This document shows positions 8,505-17,243 of a stretch of DNA of 64,000 nucleotides, one piece after another (position 1 is the first letter of the stretch; each line of letters begins with the position of its first letter). Below the pieces are notes generated by a model. The model saw only the letters and a program-made list of their open reading frames with translations. It did not search any database and was not told where the DNA came from. The translations under genes were made by a program, and so were the position numbers. The stretch spans positions 1 through 64,000 of the forward strand of contig CALODD010000050.1 of NCBI GenBank assembly GCA_942491945.1, given 5' to 3'. This DNA is from JAJDYQ01 sp942491945 (GTDB taxonomy: Bacteria > Pseudomonadota > Gammaproteobacteria > JAJDYQ01).

Positions 8505-8906
8505 TCAGCTTAAGTCGATGCCATCGATATAAAGCCATTGCCCGTTACGCCGCTCGAAACGGCTGCGTTCATGCATTCGATGGCCTTTACCGGCTAACTT
8601 ATACCGCGCAACGAACTCCACTTCGCCAGTATCGTCTTCCTCTCCACCACCGATAGCAGCTTTCACCTTAAGCCCAAGCCATTTCACATCATCATCCTGA
8701 GCTAACGAGGACGGACAGGTTTCCTCCGCCCAGGTTTTACGCAAATAATCTTCTTCACATCGAACATAAGCACTATAACGAGAACGCATTAATGCTTCGG
8801 CTGTGGGCGCATATTCGTCACCCCGATGAAAACGACCACAACAATCTGGATAAGCTTTACCGCTGCCGCAATCGCATTCGTCATCTATTGTCTTTTTGCC
8901 TTTCAT
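8505..8906 (-). CDS. ychJ: YchJ-type SEC-C motif protein
   Basis: The N-terminus has the SEC-C zinc-binding motif CDCGSGKAYPDCCGRFH, followed by the YchJ core (PTAEALMRSRYSAYV, EEDYLRKTWAEE, and a final HERSRFERRNGQWLYIDG). These proteins have an NTF2-like fold after the zinc motif; the cellular role is not established. The frame can extend to 8975, but that extension overlaps ppk1 on the other strand and lies upstream of the conserved region, so the start MKGKKTIDDE at 8906 is chosen. Confidence 0.85.
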   Translation of the reverse strand: MKGKKTIDDECDCGSGKAYPDCCGRFHRGDEYAPTAEALMRSRYSAYVRCEEDYLRKTWAEETCPSSLAQDDDVKWLGLKVKAAIGGGEEDDTGEVEFVARYKLAGKGHRMHERSRFERRNGQWLYIDGIDLS

Positions 8907-8941
8907 CAACTTATTGTCACATAACTGCACGCTGAAAGAAT

Positions 8942-8959
8942 CTTCAAGTAAACTTGAAG
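8942..8959. promoter_or_regulatory. Palindrome directly before the ppk1 start
   Basis: CTTCAAGT and ACTTGAAG form perfect 8-base arms separated by AA, and end one base before the ppk1 ATG. As DNA this could be an operator; as RNA it would be a hairpin over the translation start. No separate ribosome-binding site is visible between it and the ATG. Confidence 0.4.
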
Positions 8960-8960
8960 T

Positions 8961-11102
8961 ATGACAAGTCATCAATCTGTAACATCAATCGACCATGCTA
9001 AAGAGCCCGCCGTTACTGGCCTGCCGTCTTCTAGCGATATGGATATCGACCTTAAACAACCTGATTTATATATTAACCGTGAACTAAGCCTGCTGGCATT
9101 TAATCAACGTGTGTTAGCGCAGAGCGCTTTTGAGCACGTCCCGCTGATCGAACGCCTCCGTTACCTGTGTATTTCCTGCACTAATCTGGATGAATTTTTC
9201 GAGGTTCGGGTTTCGGGCGTAAAACAGAAGATGGCGGTATCCAGCGTCTCAGTGACATCAGATGGCATGACACCCACTGATAATATGAAAGCCATCGGCC
9301 AGCAGGCTCATGAACTGGTCAATGCACAGTACAAAACATTGAATGATGTACTTATTCCAGCCCTTGAAGAAGAGAACATCCGTTTTATCCGGCGTACCCA
9401 TCTGAGCGGCAAACAGGCACAGTGGATCCACAACTTCTTTCGTGACGAATTATTACCGATTGTCACGCCCATTGGACTGGATCCGGCGCACCCGTTTCCA
9501 CGCATCATCAACAAGAGCCTGACCTTTATCGTATCACTTAAAGGTAAGGATGCATTTGGACGCAGCATTAGCCATGCCGTTGTACAGGCACCTCGCGCAT
9601 TACCTCGTATTATTCAGCTGCCACCTGATACTGAAGGAAATGGACCTTATGACTTCGTATTTCTTTCCTCAATTATGCACAGCCATGTCTCGGAACTCTT
9701 CCCAGGCATGAAAGTTACTGGCTGTTATCAATTCCGTATTACACGCAATTCAGATTTATTTGTTGATGAAGAAGAAGTCGATGATCTGTTACGGGCGCTG
9801 GAAGGCGAACTCATGCAACGTAACTATGGTGATGCCGTTCGACTGGAGATTGCTCATAACTGCCCGGATGATCTGGTTGATTTTCTACGAACACAATTCC
9901 GTCTGAATGAAGATGACGTTTATCAGGTCAACGGCCCCGTTAACCTGAATCGACTTTCAGCCGTGTGTGATCTCGTTGATCGACCTGACCTTAAGTTCAG
10001 CCCATTTAATGCAGGTATCCCACCTGAACTGGATGATGCTGCAGATATCTTTAGCGTCATTCAGAAGAAAGATGTTCTATTGCACCACCCGTTTGAATCT
10101 TTCACGCCGGTTATCCAGTTTTTACGCCAGGCAGCAAAAGACCCCAATGTCCTCGCCATCAAACAAACGCTTTATCGCTCAGGTCCAGAATCTGCTGTCG
10201 TTAATGCCCTGGTAAAAGCGGCTGAAAACGGTAAAGAAGTCACTGTCGTGATTGAATTACGTGCGCGTTTTGATGAAGCGGAAAATATAGCTCTGGCCAA
10301 CAAACTGCAGAAGGCAGGCGCGCATGTTGTTTATGGCATCGTAGGTTTTAAAACCCATGCCAAAATGATTCTTGTGATTCGTCGCGAAGCTAACAAGATG
10401 CAACACATGGCCCATCTGGGTACGGGCAATTACCACGCAAGAACCGCAAAGCTATATACCGACTACGGGCTGCTAACAGCTGATAAAACTATCTGTAATG
10501 ACGTGCAACAGGTTTTCATGCAGCTCACTGGCCCGGGGCAAAAACCAACGCTGAATAAATTATTGCAATCACCCTTTACACTGCACGAATCGATGTGGGA
10601 AAAAATTGCACGTGAAGCAGACAATGCCAGACAGGGTAAACCTGCCTGCATCATGGCAAAGATGAATTCGCTGACCGAGTCAAAAACGATTCGCGCTCTA
10701 TATGAAGCATCCATCGCAGGTGTCGAAATTCACCTTATTATTCGCGGCATCTGTGGCGTTCGCCCGGGTATCAAGGGTGTTTCAGACAATATCCAGGTAG
10801 TCTCAATTATCGGCCGATTCCTCGAGCATACACGCGTGTTTTATTTCGAAAATGATGGCAGGCCGGAGGTCTATGGCGCCAGCGCCGACTGGATGGACCG
10901 TAATCTGTTTCGTCGCGTGGAAACCTGTTTCCCAATAGAAAACAAAAAACTCCGTGAACGCATTATCGAAGAAATGAAGCTCTATCTTTGCGATAACACA
11001 CAGTCATGGGAGCTACAGGCGGATGGCGTCTATAAGCTTATCAATAATGATTCAGAAGCCTGCTCGGCTCAACAAACCCTGCTGGAAAAATTTTCTGTTT
11101 AG
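8961..11102 (+). CDS. ppk1: Polyphosphate kinase 1
   Basis: The enzyme makes inorganic polyphosphate from ATP. Family signatures run through the protein: YINRELSLLAFNQRVL, the N-terminal SCTNLDEFFEVRVSG, DPAHPFPRI, then the catalytic core with KQTLYRSG, the phosphoacceptor histidine in FKTHAKM (H466), and HLGTGNYHARTAKLYTDYGL. Length 713 (687 from a second start, MDIDLKQPDL) matches the family. The gene starts divergently from ychJ with only 54 bases between starts. It ends convergently with ybaK with a 4-base overlap. The exopolyphosphatase gene ppx lies 2 kb downstream on the opposite strand. Confidence 0.95.
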   Translation: MTSHQSVTSIDHAKEPAVTGLPSSSDMDIDLKQPDLYINRELSLLAFNQRVLAQSAFEHVPLIERLRYLCISCTNLDEFFEVRVSGVKQKMAVSSVSVTSDGMTPTDNMKAIGQQAHELVNAQYKTLNDVLIPALEEENIRFIRRTHLSGKQAQWIHNFFRDELLPIVTPIGLDPAHPFPRIINKSLTFIVSLKGKDAFGRSISHAVVQAPRALPRIIQLPPDTEGNGPYDFVFLSSIMHSHVSELFPGMKVTGCYQFRITRNSDLFVDEEEVDDLLRALEGELMQRNYGDAVRLEIAHNCPDDLVDFLRTQFRLNEDDVYQVNGPVNLNRLSAVCDLVDRPDLKFSPFNAGIPPELDDAADIFSVIQKKDVLLHHPFESFTPVIQFLRQAAKDPNVLAIKQTLYRSGPESAVVNALVKAAENGKEVTVVIELRARFDEAENIALANKLQKAGAHVVYGIVGFKTHAKMILVIRREANKMQHMAHLGTGNYHARTAKLYTDYGLLTADKTICNDVQQVFMQLTGPGQKPTLNKLLQSPFTLHESMWEKIAREADNARQGKPACIMAKMNSLTESKTIRALYEASIAGVEIHLIIRGICGVRPGIKGVSDNIQVVSIIGRFLEHTRVFYFENDGRPEVYGASADWMDRNLFRRVETCFPIENKKLRERIIEEMKLYLCDNTQSWELQADGVYKLINNDSEACSAQQTLLEKFSV

Positions 11103-11569
11103 GACGTGGCAATCGTATTGAACTGACCTTTCGTTAATACGATTAAATCCTGCGAAGATAGCTCTATCTCGAGCCCTCTCTTACCCGCGCTCACATAGAT
11201 CGTTTGAAAATCTTCTGCCGATTGATCGACAACGGTTCGTAGCTGTTTCTTTTGACCCAGTGGACTCACGCCCCCTAACACATAACCTGTACTACGTTGC
11301 ACATCCTGAGCATCTGCCATGACTGCTTTTTTAGCGCCGAGGGCTTTGGCGACTAACTTCATACTCAGCTGAGAAGAGACAGGAATAACACCAACCGCAA
11401 GTTCCTTGTTATCAAGGCTAACAACAAGTGTCTTAAATACTCGATCAATCGATATACCTAGTTTTTCAGCAGCTTCCAGCCCATATGACTCATGTTTTGG
11501 ATCATGCTCATATTCATGAACCACATAATCAATCTTTGCTTTCCTGGCGAGATTGATGGCGGGAGTCAT
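11099..11569 (-). CDS. ybaK: YbaK/EbsC-type Cys-tRNA deacylase
   Basis: The 156-residue protein matches YbaK, a free-standing editing domain that removes misloaded cysteine from tRNA(Pro). Family features are the start TPAINLARKAKIDY, GLEAAEKLGI, VFKTLVVS, the conserved lysine region MKLVAKALGAKKA and the GYVLGGVSPLGQKK loop that shapes the active site. It is a single-gene unit, convergent with ppk1. Regulation is not apparent from the sequence. Confidence 0.93.
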   Translation of the reverse strand: MTPAINLARKAKIDYVVHEYEHDPKHESYGLEAAEKLGISIDRVFKTLVVSLDNKELAVGVIPVSSQLSMKLVAKALGAKKAVMADAQDVQRSTGYVLGGVSPLGQKKQLRTVVDQSAEDFQTIYVSAGKRGLEIELSSQDLIVLTKGQFNTIATS

Positions 11570-11618
11570 ACTATGAATATTATTTTAGTTTGCTATCAAA
11601 TTTCACTTATGTAGCAAA

Positions 11619-12782
11619 CTAGGCGCTCCAGTAATCCGTCCCTATGCCCTGCCCCAGATCAGCATCGATCAAACGCTTACGCACTTCAATCAATTTTTCG
11701 ATCAGGGCTGGTTCTGATTTTTCATAACCCGCAGCATCAGGTTCACGCTTAACCACCACACCCAATAATTCCGTAATCGCATTACCGATAGAGTTCTGGC
11801 TGATGGTAGTCACCAGATCACCTTTATCAGTGCGATAGATTAATTGTTTGAAGGCTGGTTGCCAGCGTATTGAGTTCGCATACTTTGCATCTTTAATACA
11901 ACGGTCACGAATCATCTTCGCCGTTTTCAGGAAATCGTTATTGAACATCAGAATATTTTCAACGGCATCCGGGAAATGCACTTCTTTTGGCATTGGCGCA
12001 TTACGCGTTGAGACCTGAGAAAAGAAGGTACGATAAAAATCGATAAATCCTTTTAACAGTAAATCGTACTCGCGCCAGAAGCGTGGATCTTTTAATGCTT
12101 CGACACCACCTTTAATTGTCCAGCAAGGTAGGCCACGTGGATAACCGGTTAATTCCAGACGACCTCTCGGGTCGTTATTCATGCTGAGTATCTCCATATC
12201 GAGCGCTTCGTTGAAAAACTTACGATACGACTCGTGCATATACTTCTGGAATAATGAGTGCTGACCACCATCGGTCAGATTCGGGTTATCGATTTCTGCA
12301 ATCTTCGCATTACGCAGCTGCTCCATATCAAACACCATGAAATGGTTATGCAACATGCGGATACTGGGCACACCTGGCGACGTTAATGGCCAGGTTGCGT
12401 CCAGACTCGCTTCGCCTGCCAGCAGCAGCGCATCCGCTGGATCAGGGTACTTCTCCAGCATGTACTCGACCATGATCTGGTTCATGCGATTCCAGACATT
12501 GCGTGTTTGCTCTGGCACCTGGGTACGACGTACGGGACGACCGAGTGGATTCAACACACTTTGCGAGGTGTTATAGATAATCGATGTATCGAACTCGTTG
12601 GTATGACCCAGTGCCTTGCGATACATCAACAGGCCTTCAGGGTTGGTCAGCAGGCCGTTGTTATTCACCAGGTCATTCAGGTTTTCGGCACTATTAAAAA
12701 ATTCATTCGGTGCCATACCCTCCGGCACATCCAGGGGTATTGGACGAAATGGGGTAACAATCTCGCGAGGGCCACATTCCAT
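11619..12782 (-). CDS. Conserved protein of unknown function
   Basis: The 387-residue protein has no signal peptide or membrane segment. It is rich in aromatic and histidine residues, with notable stretches IRMLHNHFMVFD (about residue 140), YMHESYRKFFNEAL, TGYPRGLPCWTIKGG and FWREYDLLLKGFIDFY. The HNHF stretch superficially recalls HIT-type histidine motifs, but the HxHxH spacing is missing, so I do not assign it. It lies downstream of ppx on the same strand with an 84-base gap and could share its transcript. Confidence 0.55.
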   Translation of the reverse strand: MECGPREIVTPFRPIPLDVPEGMAPNEFFNSAENLNDLVNNNGLLTNPEGLLMYRKALGHTNEFDTSIIYNTSQSVLNPLGRPVRRTQVPEQTRNVWNRMNQIMVEYMLEKYPDPADALLLAGEASLDATWPLTSPGVPSIRMLHNHFMVFDMEQLRNAKIAEIDNPNLTDGGQHSLFQKYMHESYRKFFNEALDMEILSMNNDPRGRLELTGYPRGLPCWTIKGGVEALKDPRFWREYDLLLKGFIDFYRTFFSQVSTRNAPMPKEVHFPDAVENILMFNNDFLKTAKMIRDRCIKDAKYANSIRWQPAFKQLIYRTDKGDLVTTISQNSIGNAITELLGVVVKREPDAAGYEKSEPALIEKLIEVRKRLIDADLGQGIGTDYWSA

Positions 12783-12866
12783 TGTGATCTCCAGTAGTTA
12801 CGATGGGACTGAAATAAGGATAGCCGACTCGGGCGAATAAGGACTAAAAAGCTTTCAATACCCGCA

Positions 12867-14420
12867 TTACTGGGAGTTTTCATCCCGAATGAACAGAGTA
12901 ATACCCGCCCCTAGTAACCAGTCTTGTTCCAGCTCCAGATCGGCCTGCGTCAGGCTATGCTCCGATAACCAGTGATCTTCGAAAATCAGTGTCAGCGTGT
13001 GGTCTTCTGTTTCTATCCTGATATCGGGGTGCTGTTCTTCACTGCGACTTCGGTTCAACAAGACTGCCAGTCGCAGCAGAATCACCAACCGGAGTAACTT
13101 CTCACTGTGGGCGCTCATACATTGTTCTAGCACAGCGGTATCCAGCTTTCGCCGATGCAAACGAACGAGAACCGATAGTGCTGTCTGCTCCTGCCGGGAA
13201 AAACCTGCCAGATCCATATGCTCAAGCAGATACGCACCATGCTTATGGTGGCTGTTATGCGCGACCATCAAGCCCATTTCATGCAACTGCGCAGCCCATA
13301 ACAACAACTGCCGATCACGCTTGTTTAAACCCCAGTCCTTTTTCGACTGCTTATATAAATTTGCCGCAACCTGACAGACACGCTCCGCCTGCGCCTCATC
13401 GACCTGATGACGGCGAATGACATCTTTCACCGTATCTGCGCGTGTATCGTGACGCTCACTTCGACCAATCAATTCTGCAAGCACGCCTTCGCGTAATGAA
13501 CCATCCGAGATTCGCATATGCTTGATACCGAGAGCCCTAAAGATGGCGGTCATAACAGCAACGCCACCAATAAAAACCGGCTGTCTTCGCTCGCCCAGAC
13601 CTGCCATTTTCAAATCATCAACATGACCAATTTCAATCAATCTATCGACCAGACTTTCCAGACCATCGGCTGTAATACCACCCTCGCTATATTCATTTTC
13701 GCGTAACACGCGTTCTATAGACCGAGCTGTGCCCGATGTGCCAATGGCATCCTGCCAGGATGTTTTCATCAATTTGGAAACATGGGGTTCCAGCTCAACA
13801 CTCGCGCCGAGAATCGCCTTCTTCATACGTGACGCCGAAATTTTACCTTTCTTAAAATACTGCTGAGTGGCGCTGACACAACCCATGTACAGACTTTCCA
13901 GATATCGAGGTCGTTGCGTATCACCAATAATTAATTCGGTACTGCCTCCGCCGATATCAACCACCAGTCGTTGACCACGATCTTCTTTCAGCGTTTCAGA
14001 TACACCCAGATAAATCAGACGTGCTTCTTCAACACCGGCAATGATATCAATCGGAAAACCAACGGCGTCTTCAGCTCGGAATAAAAATTTACGCGCATTG
14101 CGTGCTTTTCTTAAGGTATTTGTACCGACTATACGCACGTTCTCGGTTTCCATACCACGCAGGCGGTCACCAAAACGTATCAGACACTCCAACGCACGGT
14201 CTGCCGCTTCCTCGGTCAGGTTGCCTTTGTCATCCAGCCCCGATCCTAATCGCACCATTTCACGCACGCGATCAATGATAGTGAGGTTATTATCATGGTA
14301 ACGCGCAACGACCATATGGAAGCTATTCGAGCCCAGGTCAATCGCTGCATATTCCTGGACATCATCTACAGCAGTTGGTGCCTGCTCCTGTTCACGCCCT
14401 TGTTCAGCTATGGCGCTCAT
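12867..14420 (-). CDS. ppx: Exopolyphosphatase, Ppx/GppA family
   Basis: The protein degrades polyphosphate (or pppGpp) using an ASKHA fold. The N-terminal phosphate-binding loop AAIDLGSNSFHMVVAR, the VGTNTLRKARN segment, VEEARLIYLGV and the glycine-rich DIGGGSTELIIG are all in place. The C-terminal half holds the HD-like helical domain (QLHEMGLMVAHNSHHKHGAY). At 517 residues it is the long Ppx type. Its start overlaps the end of the upstream gene by 4 bases (ATGA), so they are translationally coupled. Paired with ppk1 nearby, it sets polyphosphate turnover. Confidence 0.93.
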   Translation of the reverse strand: MSAIAEQGREQEQAPTAVDDVQEYAAIDLGSNSFHMVVARYHDNNLTIIDRVREMVRLGSGLDDKGNLTEEAADRALECLIRFGDRLRGMETENVRIVGTNTLRKARNARKFLFRAEDAVGFPIDIIAGVEEARLIYLGVSETLKEDRGQRLVVDIGGGSTELIIGDTQRPRYLESLYMGCVSATQQYFKKGKISASRMKKAILGASVELEPHVSKLMKTSWQDAIGTSGTARSIERVLRENEYSEGGITADGLESLVDRLIEIGHVDDLKMAGLGERRQPVFIGGVAVMTAIFRALGIKHMRISDGSLREGVLAELIGRSERHDTRADTVKDVIRRHQVDEAQAERVCQVAANLYKQSKKDWGLNKRDRQLLLWAAQLHEMGLMVAHNSHHKHGAYLLEHMDLAGFSRQEQTALSVLVRLHRRKLDTAVLEQCMSAHSEKLLRLVILLRLAVLLNRSRSEEQHPDIRIETEDHTLTLIFEDHWLSEHSLTQADLELEQDWLLGAGITLFIRDENSQ

Positions 14421-14752
14421 GAATCACTCGTTTCTTCAGCGGGGCCAATGACATCTAATGTTTCTTTCATACCTGTTTCATGTCCATGTTGATAAGCCTT
14501 GCCCCATGCCCAGAACTCATGCCCTTCGATAACATTATCGGCATCGGGCACTGTGTTTTCTTCAACATAGGCGCGATACCCCAGCTGCGACAGTTGAGAG
14601 ATGATGCCATTCGCATAACCTCGGTTATACCAATGCTGCTGATTTTCACCATCATCAAGAAAACCCGCCGTTTCCAGGTACAAGCGTTCAACGATGGATA
14701 ACAAACGCTGCAATGTCGCCACCTGTGCGTCAGTGTAGTTTAACTGCGCCAT
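14417..14752 (-). CDS. Small conserved protein in the tatD-ppx cluster
   Basis: The 111-residue soluble protein begins MAQLNYTDAQVATLQRLLS and has a conserved-looking central block HWYNRGYANGIISQLSQLGY, followed by WAWGKAYQHGHETG. It has no known motif and is not recognised. It begins 2 bases after the preceding gene and overlaps ppx by 4 bases, so a role linked to ppx is suggested by gene order only. Confidence 0.6.
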   Translation of the reverse strand: MAQLNYTDAQVATLQRLLSIVERLYLETAGFLDDGENQQHWYNRGYANGIISQLSQLGYRAYVEENTVPDADNVIEGHEFWAWGKAYQHGHETGMKETLDVIGPAEETSDS

Positions 14753-14754
14753 AA

Positions 14755-15129
14755 CTATGCTGCCTTATCCTGCTGCTCTGCGCTTTGATATTGCTCATCC
14801 GAAACTCGGTTACCTTTAATCATAGCCAGCAATAATGCCTCACGCGCCTCGGCATGACCATTACCACTTTCCGCCAGCCCTTCGCAGTAATACTTCAGCG
14901 CCGACTTCGCCATAACACGAATACGTTTATTCATCTTTGCCTGCCCCTGATCCGACTGCCAGGATTGTTTAATACTATTGACCTGATTCAACAATGATTC
15001 ATGTGAAGCCTGTGCACATTCCGAACCACCCGGCGGATAGGCCGCATGCGCATATTGCGTTAATGCAATGAGCAGTACGTCCAGCAATGAACGTGAACAT
15101 TGCAGCGTAATAAATTTATCGACAGGCAT
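14755..15129 (-). CDS. Small helical protein of unknown function between tatD and ppx
   Basis: The start chosen is MPVDKFITLQ at 15129, one base after the tatD stop (TAATATG); the longer frame would run into tatD. The 124-residue product is predicted helical, with QYAHAAYPPGGSECAQASH near residue 30-45 and a basic helix with KMNKRIRVMAKSALKYY. I see no catalytic motif. Its tight spacing on both sides places it in one transcript with tatD, the 111-residue gene and ppx. Confidence 0.55.
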   Translation of the reverse strand: MPVDKFITLQCSRSLLDVLLIALTQYAHAAYPPGGSECAQASHESLLNQVNSIKQSWQSDQGQAKMNKRIRVMAKSALKYYCEGLAESGNGHAEAREALLLAMIKGNRVSDEQYQSAEQQDKAA

Positions 15130-15130
15130 A

Positions 15131-15919
15131 TTAACTAATGCGGAAAAATGCCCTAGTAGTCGAAGCCGTTTCTTCAGCCAGTTGTTCCAGTGGCTTACCC
15201 AGAACACCGGCAATCACTTCAGCAATATGCGGCAGATAGGCCGGGACATTACGACGATCTTTCGGTTTGGGTTTTAAATCACGCGGCAATAAATACGGCG
15301 CATCGGTTTCGATCATTAAACGATTCGATGGAATCTTATGAATAAACTCGCGCAGATGATGACCACGACGTTCATCACAAATCCAGCCGGTAATACCAAT
15401 ATGGCAATCGAGTTCGAGAAGACCCTCTAGTTCATCTTCTTCACCGGTAAAACAATGCGCCACCACATCGGTTAAATCAGAACGATAGTCCTTGAGAATT
15501 GCAGCAAACTCATCATAGGCATCACGCATATGCATGAACACCGGCATCTGATACTCAATCGCAATCTGTAATTGTTTTTCAAATACCTCACGCTGCGCCG
15601 GATGCGGTGAATAGTTACGATTGTAGTCTAGACCGCATTCACCAACAGCAACGACTTTTTTATCTTCAACCAGCTCTCTAATCAACGCGTCACTTTCATC
15701 CGTATAGTCACCCGCATGATGTGGATGCACTCCAGCGGTCGCATACAATTGAGAAGGGTATTGTTTAATCAGCTCCTGCGCCTGACGATTACCTTCATCA
15801 TCTGCACCGGTCACTATGAGAGTATTAACGCCAACATCAGCCGCTGCCTGTAAAACCTGCGGCATATCATGTTGAAAAGAGGAGTGCGTGAGGTTCGCAC
15901 CAATATCGATGAATTCCAT
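15131..15919 (-). CDS. tatD: TatD family metal-dependent DNase
   Basis: The protein is a TIM-barrel hydrolase of the TatD family. It has the TatD-type N-terminus FIDIGANLTHSSF in place of the HxH seen in YcfH/YjjV, followed by the metal ligands in GVHPHHA, GECGLDYNRN, VFMHMRDA, VAHCFTG and IETDAPYLLP. Members act as 3'-5' exonucleases in DNA repair and quality control. The length of 262 is usual. It is the first gene of the tatD-ppx cluster. Confidence 0.92.
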   Translation of the reverse strand: MEFIDIGANLTHSSFQHDMPQVLQAAADVGVNTLIVTGADDEGNRQAQELIKQYPSQLYATAGVHPHHAGDYTDESDALIRELVEDKKVVAVGECGLDYNRNYSPHPAQREVFEKQLQIAIEYQMPVFMHMRDAYDEFAAILKDYRSDLTDVVAHCFTGEEDELEGLLELDCHIGITGWICDERRGHHLREFIHKIPSNRLMIETDAPYLLPRDLKPKPKDRRNVPAYLPHIAEVIAGVLGKPLEQLAEETASTTRAFFRIS

Positions 15920-15961
15920 AAAACGATCTACTACAGGAAGCGTTAATAAAAGAGCGTGATC

Positions 15962-16309
15962 TTAATCGATATCCTCATCAATCTCGCTCTGCAATTTTTC
16001 CAGCTCATCAAGCACCCGCACAAACTTATTACCAAATGGAGTCACTTTATATTCAACTCGGGGCGGAACTTCGTTATAGCTAACTCGCTCAAGTATGCCG
16101 AATTTCGTGTTCTTACGTAGGCATTCATTCAGAACTTTCGTACTTAAACCATCGACCGTCCTGACCATCTCGCCGGGTCGATTGATACCTTCAGAAAGTA
16201 GCTGATAGACAGTTAACGACCATTTGCAACCATAAATGGTTTCCACCATACGAGCACTCCGCTCTGGTGGCATTTTCTGGACAATTTTTTTCTCTTCTGA
16301 TTTCATCAA
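15962..16309 (-). CDS. HxlR-type winged-helix transcription regulator
   Basis: The 115-residue protein is a single winged helix of the HxlR/MarR-like class: GCKWSLTVYQLLSEGINRPGEM, then VDGLSTKVLNECLRKNTKFGILER, and the wing VPPRVEYKVTPFG. Members often sense electrophiles or redox state. The usual N-terminal single cysteine is present in YGCKW. It is divergent from the adjacent SDR gene, which is the likely target, with the operator in the 100-base gap between them. Confidence 0.85.
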   Translation of the reverse strand: MMKSEEKKIVQKMPPERSARMVETIYGCKWSLTVYQLLSEGINRPGEMVRTVDGLSTKVLNECLRKNTKFGILERVSYNEVPPRVEYKVTPFGNKFVRVLDELEKLQSEIDEDID

Positions 16310-16322
16310 GATATACCAAAAA

Positions 16323-16349
16323 GTACCTACCGCACCAAATTGTACTTAC
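16323..16349. promoter_or_regulatory. Candidate operator: direct repeat between HxlR and SDR genes
   Basis: GTACCTAC (16323-16330) and GTACTTAC (16342-16349) are near-identical 8-base repeats starting 19 bases apart, close to two helical turns. They lie in the gap between the divergent regulator and dehydrogenase genes, where an HxlR dimer would be expected to bind. Confidence 0.4.
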
Positions 16350-16412
16350 TTTTCAATAGGCTACTGGGTTCCATAAGCTACGTCCACACTTTACACAACT
16401 ATGGAGTACAAC

Positions 16413-17180
16413 ATGAGTAACAACAATCAACCCATCGCTTTAATCGTCGGTGGATCAAGCGGCATGGGATTAGCAACTGCCAGCCGCCTAGCCAGCCGGA
16501 ACGTTGATACTATTATCTTAGGCCATGAAGGCAGCAAACTGGAAACAGCAAAACAAAGCCTGGCGGGTAACGCTGATATTGATACGCTAACCGCAGATCT
16601 ATATGAAGAGGCTGATGTTAATCGCGTTATCGAATATGTGACAAAGTCACAACGTCATATCAAATACCTGGTCAATGCCGCAGGCTATTTTAATCCGACA
16701 CCTTTTCTAGATCATAGTCAAAAAGACTATGATGATTACATGGAACTTAATCGTTCTATCTTCTTTATCTCGCAGGCAGTTGCCAAAAATATGTCGGAAC
16801 ATGGTGGCGGCTCAATCGTACATATCGGTTCCATGTGGGCACAACAGGCCATCAAGGCAACGCCCTCATCAGCCTACTCGATGGCAAAAGCAGGCTTACA
16901 CTCCCTGACCCAGCATATGGCCATGGAACTGGCTGACAAACATATTCGCGTTAACGCAGTTTCACCTGCAGTCGTTAAAACCCCAATTTACGAAACCTTT
17001 ATCGACGCCGATAAAATGGATGAGACACTGGCAACGTTTGATGACTTTCACCCCATCGGTCGAATTGGCACCCCTGATGATATTGCTAACACAATTGACT
17101 TTCTGCTCAGTGATGACGCAAGCTGGGTGACTGGTGCAATCTGGGGTATTGATGGTGGGGTAATGGCGGGCAGAAATTAA
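16413..17180 (+). CDS. Short-chain dehydrogenase/reductase (SDR)
   Basis: A classical SDR: the cofactor motif is VGGSSGMGLATA (TGxxxGxG type), NAAG is in LVNAAGYF, the catalytic serine is in HIGSMWAQQ and the YxxxK is in YSMAKAG. The C-terminus AIWGIDGGVMAGRN is the usual SDR end. The substrate is unknown. GGAG at 16403-16406 is 6 bases before the ATG at 16413, so that start is preferred over the ATG at 16401, which would contain the ribosome-binding site. Divergence from an HxlR regulator suggests inducible expression. Confidence 0.85.
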   Translation: MSNNNQPIALIVGGSSGMGLATASRLASRNVDTIILGHEGSKLETAKQSLAGNADIDTLTADLYEEADVNRVIEYVTKSQRHIKYLVNAAGYFNPTPFLDHSQKDYDDYMELNRSIFFISQAVAKNMSEHGGGSIVHIGSMWAQQAIKATPSSAYSMAKAGLHSLTQHMAMELADKHIRVNAVSPAVVKTPIYETFIDADKMDETLATFDDFHPIGRIGTPDDIANTIDFLLSDDASWVTGAIWGIDGGVMAGRN

Positions 17181-17243
17181 GCTCCCAATGGATGGCAGGA
17201 TCAGCGTCGGTGTCAATCGATGCTGACCCTGCTCGTTACTTTT

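Noticed and set aside
8914..8931. Possible Pho box upstream of ppk1 (TTGTCAC-ATAA-CTGCACG)
   Set aside because: The first half resembles CTGTCAT but the second half matches poorly, so it is below what I would accept without a matrix score.
12337..12576. Plus-strand frame opposite the unknown 387-residue gene
   Set aside because: It is a shadow of the better-supported minus-strand gene, with no ribosome-binding site.
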